Positions 34,647-44,780 of a stretch of 64,000 nucleotides of DNA are shown piece after piece. Below the pieces are notes generated by a model. It saw only the letters and a list, made by a program, of their open reading frames with translations, did no database searches and was not told where the DNA came from. Each line of letters starts with the position of its first letter. Within the stretch, counting starts at the first letter, position 1. The stretch is from Hemicordylus capensis (taxonomy: Eukaryota; Chordata; Lepidosauria; Squamata; Cordylidae), in contig NC_069671.1 in NCBI RefSeq assembly GCF_027244095.1, positions 5,222,001-5,286,000 on the forward strand, given 5' to 3'. Position numbers and translations under genes: made by a program.

Positions 34647-35339
34647 TCAGACGTAGTTCTTCTTGTCGTAGTCCCCGTTGGCGGTGGCAGCGGCGCCGCC
34701 GGAGACGGAGGCCGCCCCCGGCCGCCTGGGCGCCGAGTACTTGACCGGGAAGGCGGAGGCGGCGGCGGCGTCCAGCTTGCGGGCCGAGGCGACGATGAGC
34801 GCGCCCCCGATGAAGAGGAGGGCGGCGCAAGCCCAGCCCAGGTAGAGCGCCGGGCCCAGCTCCATCTTCTGGCCGGCGTGGATGTTGGGGTCGTGGAAGG
34901 TGGTGATGACGATGTGGGCGAACCAGCTGGGCGGGATCAGCACCAGCAGGCCGCAGAGCAAGAAGAGGGCGCCGCCGGCCCGGGCCACCCACGCCTTGGC
35001 GCCGCCGCTGCCGCTCAGGCAGACGGTGCACTGGGCGCCCACCACGGTCACCAGCAGCGCCGCCAGCCCCAGCAGCACGCCCAGCACCATCAGCGTCCGC
35101 CCGGCTTGCAGCTCGGCGTGGAGGGCCAGCACCGAGTCGTGCACCTTGCACTGCATCTGCCCGGTGCTCTGCACCACGCAGTTCATCCACAGGCCCCGCC
35201 AGCTGGTCTGCGCCACCACGATGTTGCCCTCGATGTGCGCCGACACCTGCCACGAGGGCAGCACCGTCACCAGGATGGAGCCCGACCAGCCCAGGATGGC
35301 CAGCGTCAAGCCCAGGATCTCCACGGCGGCCAGAGACAT
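34647..35339 (-). CDS. CLDN5: Claudin-5 (tight-junction membrane protein), single exon
   Basis: An uninterrupted 230-residue protein. Four membrane segments lie near residues 8-28, 81-101, 118-138 and 162-184. The first extracellular loop has the claudin signature W30, GLW 49-51, C54 and C64 ([16 protein letters not shown]). The tail carries [11 protein letters not shown] and GDYDKKNYV, which is the claudin-5 C-terminus with its PDZ-binding YV. Claudin-5 seals paracellular space, chiefly in endothelium. Human claudin-5 is 218 aa; the extra length here is mostly an Ala/Gly insert between PRRP and NGDYD. AQCTVC after segment 2 keeps its cysteines, but segment 4 runs into IVASARKL without the usual CC. 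The start at 35339 gives the family's length ([10 protein letters not shown]); the frame stays open upstream only because the 5' UTR is GC-rich. CDC45 as neighbour supports orthology. A claudin-5-like paralogue is the alternative. Confidence 0.93.
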   Translation of the reverse strand: MSLAAVEILGLTLAILGWSGSILVTVLPSWQVSAHIEGNIVVAQTSWRGLWMNCVVQSTGQMQCKVHDSVLALHAELQAGRTLMVLGVLLGLAALLVTVVGAQCTVCLSGSGGAKAWVARAGGALFLLCGLLVLIPPSWFAHIVITTFHDPNIHAGQKMELGPALYLGWACAALLFIGGALIVASARKLDAAAASAFPVKYSAPRRPGAASVSGGAAATANGDYDKKNYV

Positions 35340-35400
35340 CCTCGAAGGCGCGCGCTCGCTCTCTCTCTCTCCTGCTCGCCCTCTCGGGGGGTCTTCTGCG

Positions 35401-35565
35401 GGAGGCGGCGGCGCTCTTGCTCCGGGGCTCACGTCGATCTGCAAGAAGAAGGGGCTGCGCTGGGCGGCTCGCCTTCTCCGGGACTCACGTCGATGATCGC
35501 GGGGAGACCTCCTGGGCAAGAGGCGGCGGTTGCCGCTGTCTTTGTGCCGGGCTCACGTCGATTGC
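35401..35565 (-). repeat. Three diverged ~60-bp tandem repeats in CLDN5 5' UTR
   Basis: The motif CTCACGTCGAT (+ strand) recurs exactly at 35428-35438, 35484-35494 and 35552-35562. Each is preceded by a related GC-rich run (GGAGGCGGCGGCGCTC, TGGGCGGCTCGCC, AGGCGGCGGTTGCCGC). Spacings are 56 and 68 bases. On the transcribed strand each copy reads ATCGACGTGAG. Confidence 0.8.
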
Positions 35566-35671
35566 GGCTACTCTGCTCCTGTGCGCGCTCCTCTAGCCCG
35601 AGCTCTCCTCCTCCTCCTCCTCCCAGACGTCCAGCTCTCTGTTGTATGGTGCTCAAGGGCTCGCCGGGGGT

Positions 35672-35680
35672 CTTTATATA
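35672..35680 (-). promoter_or_regulatory. CLDN5: TATA box of CLDN5
   Basis: On the - strand this reads TATATAAAG, a near-perfect TATA box, about 335 bases upstream of the start codon inside a GC-rich region. Transcription would start about 25-30 bases further along the - strand, near 35,645, giving a 5' UTR of about 300 nt. Confidence 0.75.
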
Positions 35681-35749
35681 GGCAGAGCGCTCCGACCGTC
35701 GAAGGAGGGGCAGGTGCCTCCCTGCCCCGCCGCCGCCGCCTGCGGCCAA

Positions 35750-36235
35750 TCAGAGAGCGGCCACCTGCTGCTGGCAGCCAATCGCGCGCTTGCGAGGCAG
35801 GGGTTGAAGCGAGGCTCTGCCGCCTGGAAGAGGCGTGTGTGAGTGAGTCAGGCGTGGAGGGTGAGGTCAGCGGGGAGAAGAGGGAAGGCGGGGGACCTGG
35901 AGGGGGGCCGGCTGGGCATGTCCGGCGGGGGGTGCGAGGGCAGGTACTTCCCAGCCTGAAGCAAGTAGGAGGCTTTCTCCGATGGATAAGGAGCGGGGAG
36001 GATATTGCATTGTGCTAGGGGTGTGTGAGTGTGTGTGATGCAGCAAAGAGAAAGGGACGCCGAGTTCGACAGCACTCCGGAGAGGACCCAGTGACCTCGA
36101 CAACAGAGAAGCCCGCTCCGACCTCCCTGTGGGGGTCGTGGAAAGGATCAGAAGTCAGACTCAATCTGAGCCACTACACCACCACACCTCAACAGGCTTG
36201 ATTGCTGCATTTTCCCAAATCCAAGACAAGGACAC
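35750..36235. other. CLDN5 upstream flank
   Basis: GC-rich then mixed unique DNA upstream of the claudin TATA box, with CCAAT on + at 35,746 and 35,780 (TGCGGCCAATCAG, GGCAGCCAATCGC). Promoter-proximal elements are plausible. Confidence 0.5.
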
Positions 36236-36239
36236 CCAC

Positions 36240-36365
36240 ACCCCCAGTTCTCTCCGGTAAAATATGGGAGGGTCGTCTTAAATTCAGAGTCCCCTCTTCT
36301 TATAACCTGTATGTAACCTCTGTCTCTTAAGGCATCCTCTTAAACTCAGAGTCGCCTTCTATCAG
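36240..36365. mobile_element. TIR transposon fragment, TACCATATTTACCTGAAT family
   Basis: GTCGTCTTAAATTCAGAGTC, TATAACCTGTATGTAACCTC and CTTAAACTCAGAGTCGCCTT match the interior of 6557-6888. Confidence 0.6.
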
Positions 36366-36433
36366 GGTGCCATGTCCATGTCGTCTATACATTCGCTCGC
36401 TCTTCTGCGGAGTGTGTTGCAAGAACTTGTAAA

Positions 36434-36438
<5 letters not shown>

Positions 36439-36464
<26 letters not shown>
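36439..36464. repeat. (AAAT)n microsatellite
   Basis: Six AAAT units. Confidence 0.95.
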
Positions 36465-36727
36465 CTTGGACATGTGGCAGAATCTCCGATTCTCACTGTG
36501 CCAAACCAGCATCCAACTGAGATCACCCAGCCCAGTTCAAATCTAAGATTACCAATCTCAGTTGAATGTTGGTTTGACGCAGTGGCAAACTGAGATTCCT
36601 GGAAATTTCCCAGGACACACTTCATGGAAGCACACACGCACACGTGTGCCGGGAATCCATAGATCCCTGTGCAACTGACATTAAAGCGATTGTGAGAAAC
36701 GGCCCATAGAATTCCACCGGACACTAT

Positions 36728-36960
36728 ACATAGGAAGCTGCCTCATTTGGAGTCAGAGGATTGGTCCATCTTGCTCAGCATTGTCTGCACTGACTGGCAG
36801 CAGCTCTCCGAGGTTTCAGGCAGGAGTCTCTCCCAGCCCTGCAGGGAGATGCTGCTAGGAACTGAACCCGAGACCTTCTGGTATCAAAGCAGATGCTTTA
36901 CCACTGAGCTACAGCCCCATCATCCCCTAAGAGGAATATCTCACAGAAGACAGCACTCAC
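36728..36960 (-). mobile_element. tRNA-derived SINE A
   Basis: CATAGGAAGCTGCCTCATTT to GCTTTACCACTGAGCTACAG and CCCCATCATCCCCTAAGAG, reversed. Confidence 0.8.
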
Positions 36961-37082
36961 ATGCAGCCACCCATCCAAATGGAAATTGGCAGCTACTGCA
37001 AAACCAGCTGTCCTTCCATCCTCCAGGGATGCTGGAGCCAGTTCTTAGACTAAGGAGGGGTTGGGTCTCTAAGGTCCCTTCC

Positions 37083-37160
37083 AACTCTCTCTTTCTTTCT
37101 TTCTCTCTCCCTCACTTCTCTCTCCCTTCTCTCCCCCTTCCTTCCTTCCTTCCTTCCTTT
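37083..37160. repeat. Pyrimidine tract (CTTT)n/(CTTC)n
   Basis: About 80 bases of C/T only, adjoining a reversed LINE tail. Confidence 0.9.
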
Positions 37161-37760
37161 CTGTATTGCCCCATACAAAAAGGTCCCTGGGCAATTCACA
37201 ATTGAAAAACCATTAAAACATTGACACAATTAAATTTTAAAAAATACAAATAAAAACACGAAAACCTGAAGCTTTAAAACTATAAACTAAAAGCCTGGCT
37301 AAACAGGTATGTTTTCAGAGAAGGTAAAGGTAAAGTGTGCCATCGAGTCGGTGTCGACTCCTGGCAACCTCAGAACCCTGTGGTTGTCTTTGACAGAACA
37401 CAAGAGGGGTTGACCATGGCCTCCTCCCGCATAGTGTGAGAGGATGCCTTTCAGCATCTTCCTATATCGCTGCCGCCCTATAGAGGTGTTTCCCATAGTC
37501 TGGGGAACATACCAGTGGGGATTCGAACTGGCAACCTCTAGCTTGCTAATCAAGTCGTTTCCCCGCTGCACCTTTAGGGGAGACTCTAATTTCATTAGGA
37601 AGTGCGTTCCAGAGTCCCGGGGCAACTCTAGAAAAGGCCCGGTTCTGAGTCGCCACCAATCGAGCTGGTGGCAATCCCGAATGGACCTCCTCAGATGATC
37701 TTAATAGGCGGCGGGGTTGATGAAGAAGAAGGCGTTCTCTAGCGTCCCATGGTTTTATGT
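37150..37760 (-). mobile_element. LINE family E 3' part, split by a SINE
   Basis: CTGTATTGCCCCATACAAAA ... GCTAAACAGGTATGTTTTCA, then SINE D (37,321-37,576), then GGGAGACTCTAATTTCATTA, AGAAAAGGCCCGGTTCTGAG and GAAGAAGGCGTTCTCTAGCG, as in 5,355-5,900. Confidence 0.75.
37321..37576 (-). mobile_element. tRNA-derived SINE D inside LINE family E
   Basis: AAGGTAAAGGTAAAGTGTGC to AAGTCGTTTCCCCGCTGCAC, reversed. Confidence 0.88.
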
Positions 37761-38548
37761 CGTTTTGTCCTCAGTTTGGATGGGAACCACTTTTGGCTCG
37801 AGCCCCTTCTGAGTGAGCTGTCTTTTGAGACCTCCGTTAGTAAGGCCAGCTGCGGTGGAAATATCTGCTCCTCAGCAAGACGGCGGCCCATTCTTAACCT
37901 TTTACTCGGCTACGGCAGCAGCCGCGGATCAGAGGACAGCGTTGTTTTCAGAACACCTAATCCCCAGCGGCCATCAAGGAAAGGGGAGCTTGCAAAAGAC
38001 AAATATTGGATCCAAGAGCTTCTTTGCTCCCACTGCTGGGACAAGCCGGCTAGGCCTTCCAAGATCTATCACTTGGGGACACAGAAGAGCTGACAGAGGT
38101 GGAGCCTCAGAGCTCAACACTAAACTGGTTTAATCCCACTCGAGCTCATCGGGAGCACTGAAGTGGCTCCGAACCAAAAGCGTCTCCTGTGCTCCGGAAC
38201 GGACGCCGTTTTCTTGCTCAGAAGCTCCCCCTGAGCATCAAGATGGTGGCCTCCCGTCCCCCTCTTCCCGGGAATGGGATTTTCATTTTGTTTGGCTCTT
38301 AATGGAGCTGCTTTGTAGTGGCTTTTTGTGGACCTCCGTTGCATAACGGCAGCTCAGTCCTTTTGGATGTGAACTGTAGCAGGCTGAAGGGCTGTCATAT
38401 GGGAGAGGAAGCCATCTCCTGGGCTCTGTTGCTCTTGAGGGCAGAAATGGACTCCGTGGGCTGAAATTAAATGGAAGCAGATTTAGGCTAGACTGTAGGA
38501 GGGTTTCCCTAGCCGTAAGAGCTGTTAGACAGGGGAACTGCTGGCCTC

Positions 38549-38550
<2 letters not shown>
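37761..38550. other. Intergenic, no recognised feature
   Basis: Unique DNA; CCGCAGCTGGCC-like words give no gene signal. Confidence 0.45.
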
Positions 38551-38589
<39 letters not shown>

Positions 38590-38612
38590 TTATTTATTTA
38601 ACTTCTATACCG
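38551..38612. repeat. (TATC)n/(TTTA)n microsatellite
   Basis: Joined to a reversed LINE E tail, as at 22.2 kb. Confidence 0.95.
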
Positions 38613-38775
38613 CCCAAACCTTCGTCTCTGGGCAGTTAACAATGACATAAAAACAATTAAAACTAATATAAAAGGTTAAAACAGTTTAACAATTTTTTTT
38701 AAAAGCATAAAATTAAAACCTACAAATTTAAAAAGCTGAAAAAGCTCGGGTGAAGAGATGGGTCTTCAGATGTTG
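38600..38775 (-). mobile_element. LINE family E 3' end
   Basis: CTTCTATACCGCCCAAACCT, GGGCAGTTAACAATGACATA, GGTGAAGAGATGGGTCTTCA. Confidence 0.78.
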
Positions 38776-38832
38776 TTGTTGTTTTTTTTAATAGAGACGA
38801 TTGCTGTGGTGGTTTCTCTTTCATTACCAATA

Positions 38833-39085
38833 CGACAAATATTTATCTACCACTTTTCAACCAACGTTCCCCAAAGCGGTTTACCTAGATATAAATATCT
38901 AAAATAAGATGGCTCCCTGTCCCCAAAGGGCTCACAATCTAAAAAAGAAAAGTAGGACAGACCCCAGCAACAGCCACTGGAGGGATGCTGTGCTGGGGGT
39001 GGCTAGGGCCAGGTGCTCTCCCTCTGCTAAATAAAAAGAATCACCTCGTTTTAAAAGGTGCCTCTTTTGTTCAGTTAGCAGGGAA
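38833..39085 (-). mobile_element. Repeat family C
   Basis: GACAAATATTTATCTACCAC, CCCCAAAGGGCTCACAATCT, AAAGGTGCCTCTTTTGTTCA. Confidence 0.8.
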
Positions 39086-39186
39086 CATTAGGAGTTTCTG
39101 ACAGAGGCTGGCCTCTGTTTTAGTCCTGTCTGCTCTTTTGGATTGCTGGTTAAACAAAATAATGTTTGTTTGGTTATTCTTTATTA

Positions 39187-39533
39187 GGAACTTAGGAAGC
39201 TGCCATATACTGAGTCAGACCATTGGTCTATCTAGCTCAGTATTGTCTTCACAGACTGGCAGCAGCTTCTCCAAGGTTGCAAGCAGGAATCTCTCTCAAC
39301 CCTATTTGGCGGCGGACATAGAGAAATAAAAATAAATAAATAAAACAGCTCCCTGTCCCCAAAGTCTAAACAAGAAACGTAAGACAGATAACAGCAACAA
39401 ACACTAGAGGGATGCCGTGCTGGGGATGGATAGGGCCAGTTGCTCTCCCCTGGCTTAATATGAAGAGAATCACCACTTGAAAAAGGTGCCAGGGGACAAT
39501 TCACACTTGCTCCCACAAGACCAACTCTCCTCC
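39187..39533 (-). mobile_element. 5S-derived SINE split by family C
   Basis: GGAACTTAGGAAGCTGCCAT to CTCTCTCAACCCTAT, then family C (39,308-39,487), then AGGGGACAATTCACACTTGC and ACAAGACCAACTCTCC. Confidence 0.78.
39308..39487 (-). mobile_element. Repeat family C, truncated, nested
   Basis: ACAGCTCCCTGTCCCCAAAG, GGATGGATAGGGCCAGTTGC, GAAAAAGGTGCC. Confidence 0.72.
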
Positions 39534-39582
39534 TTGTTTTATTATGGATTGATGGTTTTATTGTGTTTTAATGTTCCTTTTT

Positions 39583-39633
39583 TGTATTGTATTGTATTGT
39601 ATTGTATCGTATCGTATCGTATCCTATTCTATT
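39583..39633. repeat. (TATTG)n/(TATCG)n pentanucleotide tract
   Basis: TATTG units grade into TATCG then TATTC units. Confidence 0.9.
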
Positions 39634-39663
39634 CAGTTAGTTGTAAGCTGCCCCATCAGCAGT

Positions 39664-39940
39664 GTGAGGAGAGCTGGTCATGCGGTGGCGAGCATGAAAG
39701 TCCCCCTTTGCTAAGCATGGCCCACCCTGGTTTGCATTTGGATGGGTGACTGCATGTGAGCGCTGTAAAAACGTCCCCTTAGGAATGGGGCCGTCGCTCA
39801 GTGGTACAGCATCTCTAGGTAGGGCTGGGAGAGACTCCTGCCCCAAACCTTGGAGAAGCTGCTGCCAGTCAGCGTAGACAATACTGAGCTAGATGGACCA
39901 AGGGTCTGACTCAGTATAAGGCAGCTTCCTATGTTCTTAG
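39664..39940 (+). mobile_element. 5S-headed SINE with tRNA-type A body
   Basis: 5S-like head (GAGGAGAGCTGGTCATGCGG, TTTGGATGGGTGACTG) runs into GGGGCCGTCGCTCAGTGGTA, the type A SINE head, then the common tail to TTCCTATGTTCTTAG. Confidence 0.78.
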
Positions 39941-40074
39941 TGGAGGGCCAGGCCAGATCCTTTTTAAATAAATAGCTCCTAAGTCTCTGCTCTGGTTTTC
40001 TGCTCCTGCTTCCACTTCCCATCCCAGATATCTGTTCCTGCCCTCCGGTCCTAACCTGTCCTTCCACCTCTTCG

Positions 40075-40172
40075 CTGGTCTAGCGGTAGCAAGCCTGAAT
40101 TGCCCCCTTTGCTAAGCAGGGACTGCCCTGGTTTGCATTTGAATCGGAGACTACATGTGTGAGCACTTAAGA
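40075..40172 (+). mobile_element. 5S-derived SINE head fragment
   Basis: TGGTCTAGCGGTAGCAAGCC to GACTACATGTGTGAGCACTT. Confidence 0.8.
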
Positions 40173-40175
40173 TAC

Positions 40176-41215
40176 GTAGCTTGGGAGTGCTCCTGGACCC
40201 AAAGCTCTTCCAGGTTTCTCAGGTGGAGGCGGTGGCCAGGAGCGCTTTTTATCAGCTATGGCTGATATGTCAGCTACGTACATTTCTAGAGGTGAATGAC
40301 CTTAAAACAGTGGTACATATGCTGGTAACCTCCAGGCTTGACTACTGCAATGAGCTCTACGTGGGGCTGCCTTTGTACGTAGTCCGGAAACTACAATTGG
40401 TACAGAATGCGGCAGCCAGGTTGGTCTCTGGGACAACACGAAGGGACCACATAACACCGGTTTTGAAAGAACTGCACTGGCTGCTGATATTTTTCCGGGT
40501 GAAATACAAAGTGCTGGTTATTACCTATCAACCCCTTAATGGCTTAGGTAAAGTAAAGTGTGCCAACAAGTTGGTGTCGACTCCTGGCGCCCACAGAGCC
40601 CTGTGGTTGTCTTTGGTAGAATACAGGAGGGGTTTCCCATTGCCATCTCCCTCGCAGTGTGAGATGATGCCTTTCAGCACCTTCCTATATCGCTGCTGCC
40701 CGATATAGGGGTTTCCCAGAGTCTGGGAAACATACCAGCGGGGATTCGAACTGGCAACCTCTAGCTTGCTAGTCAAGTCATTTCCCCACTGCTGTTTGGG
40801 TCCAGGCTATTTAAGAGAGGGCCTCCTTTGTCATAAACCCTGCCGCCTGTTATGATTTTCTGTAGAGGTCCAGTTATGAATGCCACCAGCTCTTTTGGTG
40901 GCTACACAGGACCAGGCTTTCTCTGTGGCTGCCTCGGGGCTCTTCAATATGCTCCCCAACGAAATAAGAGCATCTCCTTCTCTCTTTGTTTTCAGGAAGA
41001 ACCTCAAGGCTCTCCTGTTTTCGCAGGCTTTTAATTAGAATTAATTTGTAATCATTTTTTAAAACCTGTTTTAACCACTCTTTTATTCGATTGTTTTTAT
41101 TGTCGTGTATTTTGATCTGTGACTTTTAAACATTTTAAATGTTGTACAGCGCTTAAGATGTATATATCAGGCGGTATAGGAATGTGACAAATAAATAAAT
41201 GAATACACAAATAAA
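40176..41215 (+). mobile_element. LINE family E, end of ORF and 3' UTR, with nested SINE
   Basis: An open stretch codes LKTVVHMLVTSRLDYCNELY, VRKLQLVQNAAARLVSGTTR and KYKVLVITYQPLNGL, the C-terminal part of a CR1/L2-like reverse transcriptase. The SINE at 40,547-40,795 interrupts it. The 3' UTR ends GGCGGTATAGGAATGTGACA then AAATA repeats. Confidence 0.85.
40547..40795 (-). mobile_element. tRNA-derived SINE D inside LINE E
   Basis: GGTAAAGTAAAGTGTGCCAA to GTCAAGTCATTTCCCCACTG, reversed. Confidence 0.88.
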
Positions 41216-41283
41216 CAAACAAATAAATATTGGCTGAGCTGGGTGCAGAGCATTGCCCCCCCCCCCGCCCTCTGCGCTCCCCC

Positions 41284-41416
41284 CCATGGCATCCCCAAGA
41301 TACGGCTGAGGGAGACTCCTGCCTGCAACCTTGGAGAAGCCGCTGCCAGTCTGTGAAGACAGTACTGAGCTAGATGGACCAAGGGTCTGACTCAGTGGAC
41401 AGCAGCTTCCTATGTT
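41284..41416 (+). mobile_element. 5S-derived SINE, 3' half
   Basis: GGCATCCCCAAGATACGGCT to GACAGCAGCTTCCTATGTTC. Confidence 0.8.
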
Positions 41417-41419
41417 CTC

Positions 41420-42045
41420 TGCTCCACCCAACTCCTCCATCTCGACCTCCAGATGAATTCACGGTTCCCCCGGCGGGTCCTAGGCAGCAGACATTTTCTT
41501 AACACTGTTGGTAAGAAGAGCAATTCCAAGTAATGTGATAAAAATGTCGACATTGTGCCGAGTGCCGCGGGATTCTGGGGGACTTCCCTCCCAGTTTTTA
41601 ATTAAAATCACAGATCCCCTGCTGGGTCTAAGTGGATTTTGTCTGTTGGCCACTTCCTTCGAAGAGGTGAGTGGCCAGGGCAGTGGAAGGCTCAGTGAAC
41701 GAACCTTCTCACTGGGCACGGTATGTATTTCTAACCCTAGCAGCTTAGCTCTGGGATTTCCAGGAGTGCTTTGGCCTGTGCCTTAATATCCAACATTCTT
41801 CCTGCCCAGGGCATAGTTCAAGAGCTTAGTCAGACTCACAAGGGCAAAAACAACATTTATCCATTCCAGTAGCTCTTTAAACCCTGAGCGTCTACTATCA
41901 GCACCTGCTTGTATATATGCCTGCTATTTGTTTCCAGTCATTTTGCCCTACTGGCCTGCGATTTTGTCCCTGAGGTTAGAGGCCATGGGCTCATTCTCAC
42001 GGTCAAAATCAGGGCCAGAGAATCACCCAGCCAGTTCCTAACCTG
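41420..42045. other. Intergenic, no recognised feature
   Basis: Unique DNA. A 92-codon frame from 41,508 is not recognised. Confidence 0.45.
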
Positions 42046-42047
42046 AG

Positions 42048-43007
42048 CTCCAAAAGGATCTCTCCAAACTGGAGGAGTGGGCGACAAAATGGCAAATGCG
42101 CTTCAGTGTTGGTAAGTGTAAAGTGATGCACATTGGGATGAAAACCCCCAACTTCAAGTATACGCTGATGGGATCTGAGCTGTTGGTGACTGACCAGAAA
42201 AGGGATCTTGGGGTCGTGGTGGACAGCTCATTGAAAGTGTCGACTCAATGTGCGGCAGCTGTGAAAAAGGCCAGTTCCATGCTAGGGATCATTAGGAAGG
42301 GGACTGAAAATGCAACTGCTAATATTATAACGCCCTTATACAAAATTATGGTACGGCCACACCTGGAGTGCTGCGTACAATTCTGGTCACCACACATCTA
42401 GAGAAGGACATTGCAGAACTGGAGAAAGTGCAGAAGAAGGCAACCAAGATTATCAGGGTCCTAGAGCACCTTCCTTATGAGGCAAGGCTACAACACCTGG
42501 GGCTTTTTCGTTTAGAAAAAAGAAGACTGCACGGAAACATGATAGAGGTCTATAAAATCATGCATGGTGTGGAGAAAGTGGAGAGAGAGAATTTTATTCT
42601 CCCTCTCACTAGAACCAGGGGTCATCCCATTAAAATGATTTCCAGGAAATTTAGGACCAACAAACGGAAGTAGTTTTTCACACAATGCATAATCAACCTG
42701 TGGAATTCTCTGCTAGAAGATGTGGTGACGGCCAACAATCTGGATGGCTTGAAGAGGGGTCTGGATAATTTCATGGAGGAGAGGTCTATGAATGGCTACT
42801 AGTCGGAGGGCTATAGGCCACCTCCAGCCTCAGAGGCAGGATGCCTCTGAATACCAGTTGCAGGGGGTAACAGCAGGAGAGAGGGCATGCCCCTTTCAAC
42901 TCCTGCCTGCAGGCTTCCAGCGGCATCTGGTGGGCCACTGTGTGAAACAGGATACTAGACTAGATTGGCCTTGGGCCTGATCCAGTAGGGCTGTTATGTT
43001 CTTATGA
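42048..43007 (+). mobile_element. CR1/L2-like LINE, C-terminal ORF2 and 3' end
   Basis: Codes KCKVMHIGMKTPNFKYTLMG, KRDLGVVVDSSLKVSTQCAA, PLYKIMVRPHLECCVQFWSP, then in a second frame EKDIAELEKVQKKATKIIRV and FRLEKRRLHGNMIEVYKIMH. One single-base frameshift lies near 42,400 and a stop follows TNKRK. The remaining LWNSLLEDVV and MEERSMNGY precede the 3' UTR ending GGGCTGTTATGTTCTTATG. The 5' part was never copied, so it was dead on arrival. Confidence 0.92.
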
Positions 43008-43049
43008 GAGTCATTACACTTTCTCTCAATCGCCATGAATTTGCAAAGA

Positions 43050-43195
43050 TCAAAGGAAGGGTGCGGGACCGAATTCGAATCGACTTTGGGCAAATTCAAA
43101 TCGTTTCTAGTGAATCTCCATTGAATTTGAATCGATTTGAATCTGATTCGAATTTGAATCGATTTGAGCGAATTTCACGCACAGCCCGACTTTAT
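43050..43195. mobile_element. hAT-like element fragment, TAGGGATGTGCAC family
   Basis: GACCGAATTCGAATCGACTT and TTGAATCGATTTGAGCGAAT resemble the interior of 8035-8275; the terminal repeats are lost. Confidence 0.5.
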
Positions 43196-43199
43196 AGCT

Positions 43200-43580
43200 G
43201 TAAACAGATTAAGATTAAGGTGTGATGTTCTGAAGTTCCTGTTTTTGCCGTAAAGTGCCTGCCCTCTCTGTATTAGAGCATCTGCATTTCCAGTCATGGC
43301 TGGCGGCATCACATACTGGGCACTCTCAAGGCAGACCCCGTTCTCCTGTTACTCTCCAAGGCTTCCTGCCATGAGGAGATGCGATGCTGGGCTTCAGTTT
43401 GCCCCCAGCCAGGAGAACAATAAAGCCAATTTCCATCTTCCCACATTCATTCCTACTATGTGGAGGGTTTTTGTTTTGTCCTCAAGTGAGAAATACAAAT
43501 TCCCTTCCCAATCATTTCTTGGTTTGAAAAGAGCAAGAGGAAAATTTATTTTGGTAAAGGATATCTGTCCTTCATACTAA
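43200..43580. other. Intergenic, no recognised feature
   Basis: Unique DNA; a 94-codon frame from 43,296 is not recognised. Confidence 0.45.
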
Positions 43581-43582
43581 CC

Positions 43583-43740
43583 CAGGGGTTCTCAGCCTTG
43601 GCCATGGTGGCAGGGGATGATGGGAGTTGTAGTCCAACAACTTCTCCCCATTGTGGCAGGGGATGGGGGCAAGGGGTGTCCTGGCGACCCAAGGACATTT
43701 CTCCCCTCCTCATCCCGTGGTGGCGACACCACTGATCTTG
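43583..43740. mobile_element. hAT-like MITE, rearranged
   Basis: CAGGGGTTCTCAGCCTTGGC and GGGATGATGGGAGTTGTAGT; the right end is unclear. Confidence 0.55.
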
Positions 43741-43882
43741 GGCATCTCCAAGAAGGGCAAGGGGAGACCTCCTTCTGAAATCCTGAAGTGCTGCTGCCGG
43801 TCAGAGTTGGCAATACTGAGCTGGATAGACCAAGGGATAGACCTGGATAGAGAACTGGTGGCGTCATAACGATACTGGCACT

Positions 43883-44425
43883 CAGAGGCGCTCTTACCCC
43901 TGGACTTCCAAGCTGAAGTCCAGGGCCTCAACACCCCCCCGGCGGCCCCCATATCCTCTTTATTCTGTCCCGGATGGTGTGGTTGCTGCTGGTCTGTGCT
44001 GCACCAGGCAGCCGGGTGTGACTTCTGCTTCAGAGACAGAGGGGGAAAAGAAATAGGTGGGATGGGAATATGTTAAGTTGCATGCCGAAAATGTTTCTGC
44101 CAATGCATATTTGCATCAATATAAAGGTAGAGTGTGCCATCAAGTCAATTTCTACTCCTGGTGCCGACAGAGCCCTGTAGTTATCTTTGGTAGAACACAG
44201 GAGGGGTTTCCCATTGCCACCTCCTGCACAGTATGAGATACCTATCAGCATCTTCCTGTATCGCTGCTGCCCGATATAGTACCAGCGGGGATTCGAACTG
44301 GCAACCTTCTGCTTTGTTAGTCAAGCATTTTCACACTGCGCCACTTAAGGTGGATTTTGCCTCAATAGACCTGTGTTATATTCTTTTGTTCTTGTGAGTT
44401 CAGTTGCTGCTTGTGCCCTCAAAAA
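43883..44425. mobile_element. CAGAGGTGCACC-family element with nested SINE
   Basis: CAGAGGCGCTCTTACCCCTG begins a reversed copy that continues past the SINE at 44,122-44,352 with ATTCTTTTGTTCTTGTGAGT, the complement of the 23.9 kb copy. Confidence 0.65.
44122..44352 (-). mobile_element. tRNA-derived SINE D
   Basis: AAAGGTAGAGTGTGCCATCA to CACTGCGCCACTTAAGG, reversed. Confidence 0.85.
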
Positions 44426-44433
44426 CCCATGAC

Positions 44434-44696
44434 TTAAAATTGCTTGACTAGCAAGCCAGAGGTTGCCAGTTTGTATCCTCGCTGGTGTGTTTCCCAGACT
44501 ACAAATGTTTCCCAGACTATGGGAAACTCTTGTATTGGGCAGCAGCAATCTAGGAAGATGCTGAAAGGCATCATGTCATACTGTGAGGGAGGAGGCAATG
44601 GTCAACCCCTCCTGTATTCTACCAAAGACAACCACAGGGCTCTGTGGGCGCCAGGAGTTGACACCAACTCGATGGGACAACTTTACTTTTACCTTC
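44434..44696 (+). mobile_element. tRNA-derived SINE D
   Basis: AAAATTGCTTGACTAGCAAG to GGACAACTTTACTTTTACC, with a small duplication of GTTTCCCAGACTA. Confidence 0.82.
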
Positions 44697-44780
44697 CCTA
44701 TGACCTATAGATACGAAATTTCAGTGACAGGATTGTTCATGTGAGATTAGTGGGATGCACTACTTTTTACACTGGAGTAT

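Noticed and set aside
35340-35519. Upstream in-frame extension of CLDN5 (start at 35,519)
   Set aside because: The added 60 residues are Arg/Pro-rich 5' UTR; claudins begin about seven residues before segment 1, as [10 protein letters not shown] does.
34356-35681. 441-codon open frame on + across the claudin gene
   Set aside because: It lies antisense to CLDN5; high GC and few stops create it. The translated text is low-complexity Gly/Pro/Arg/Gln with no domain.
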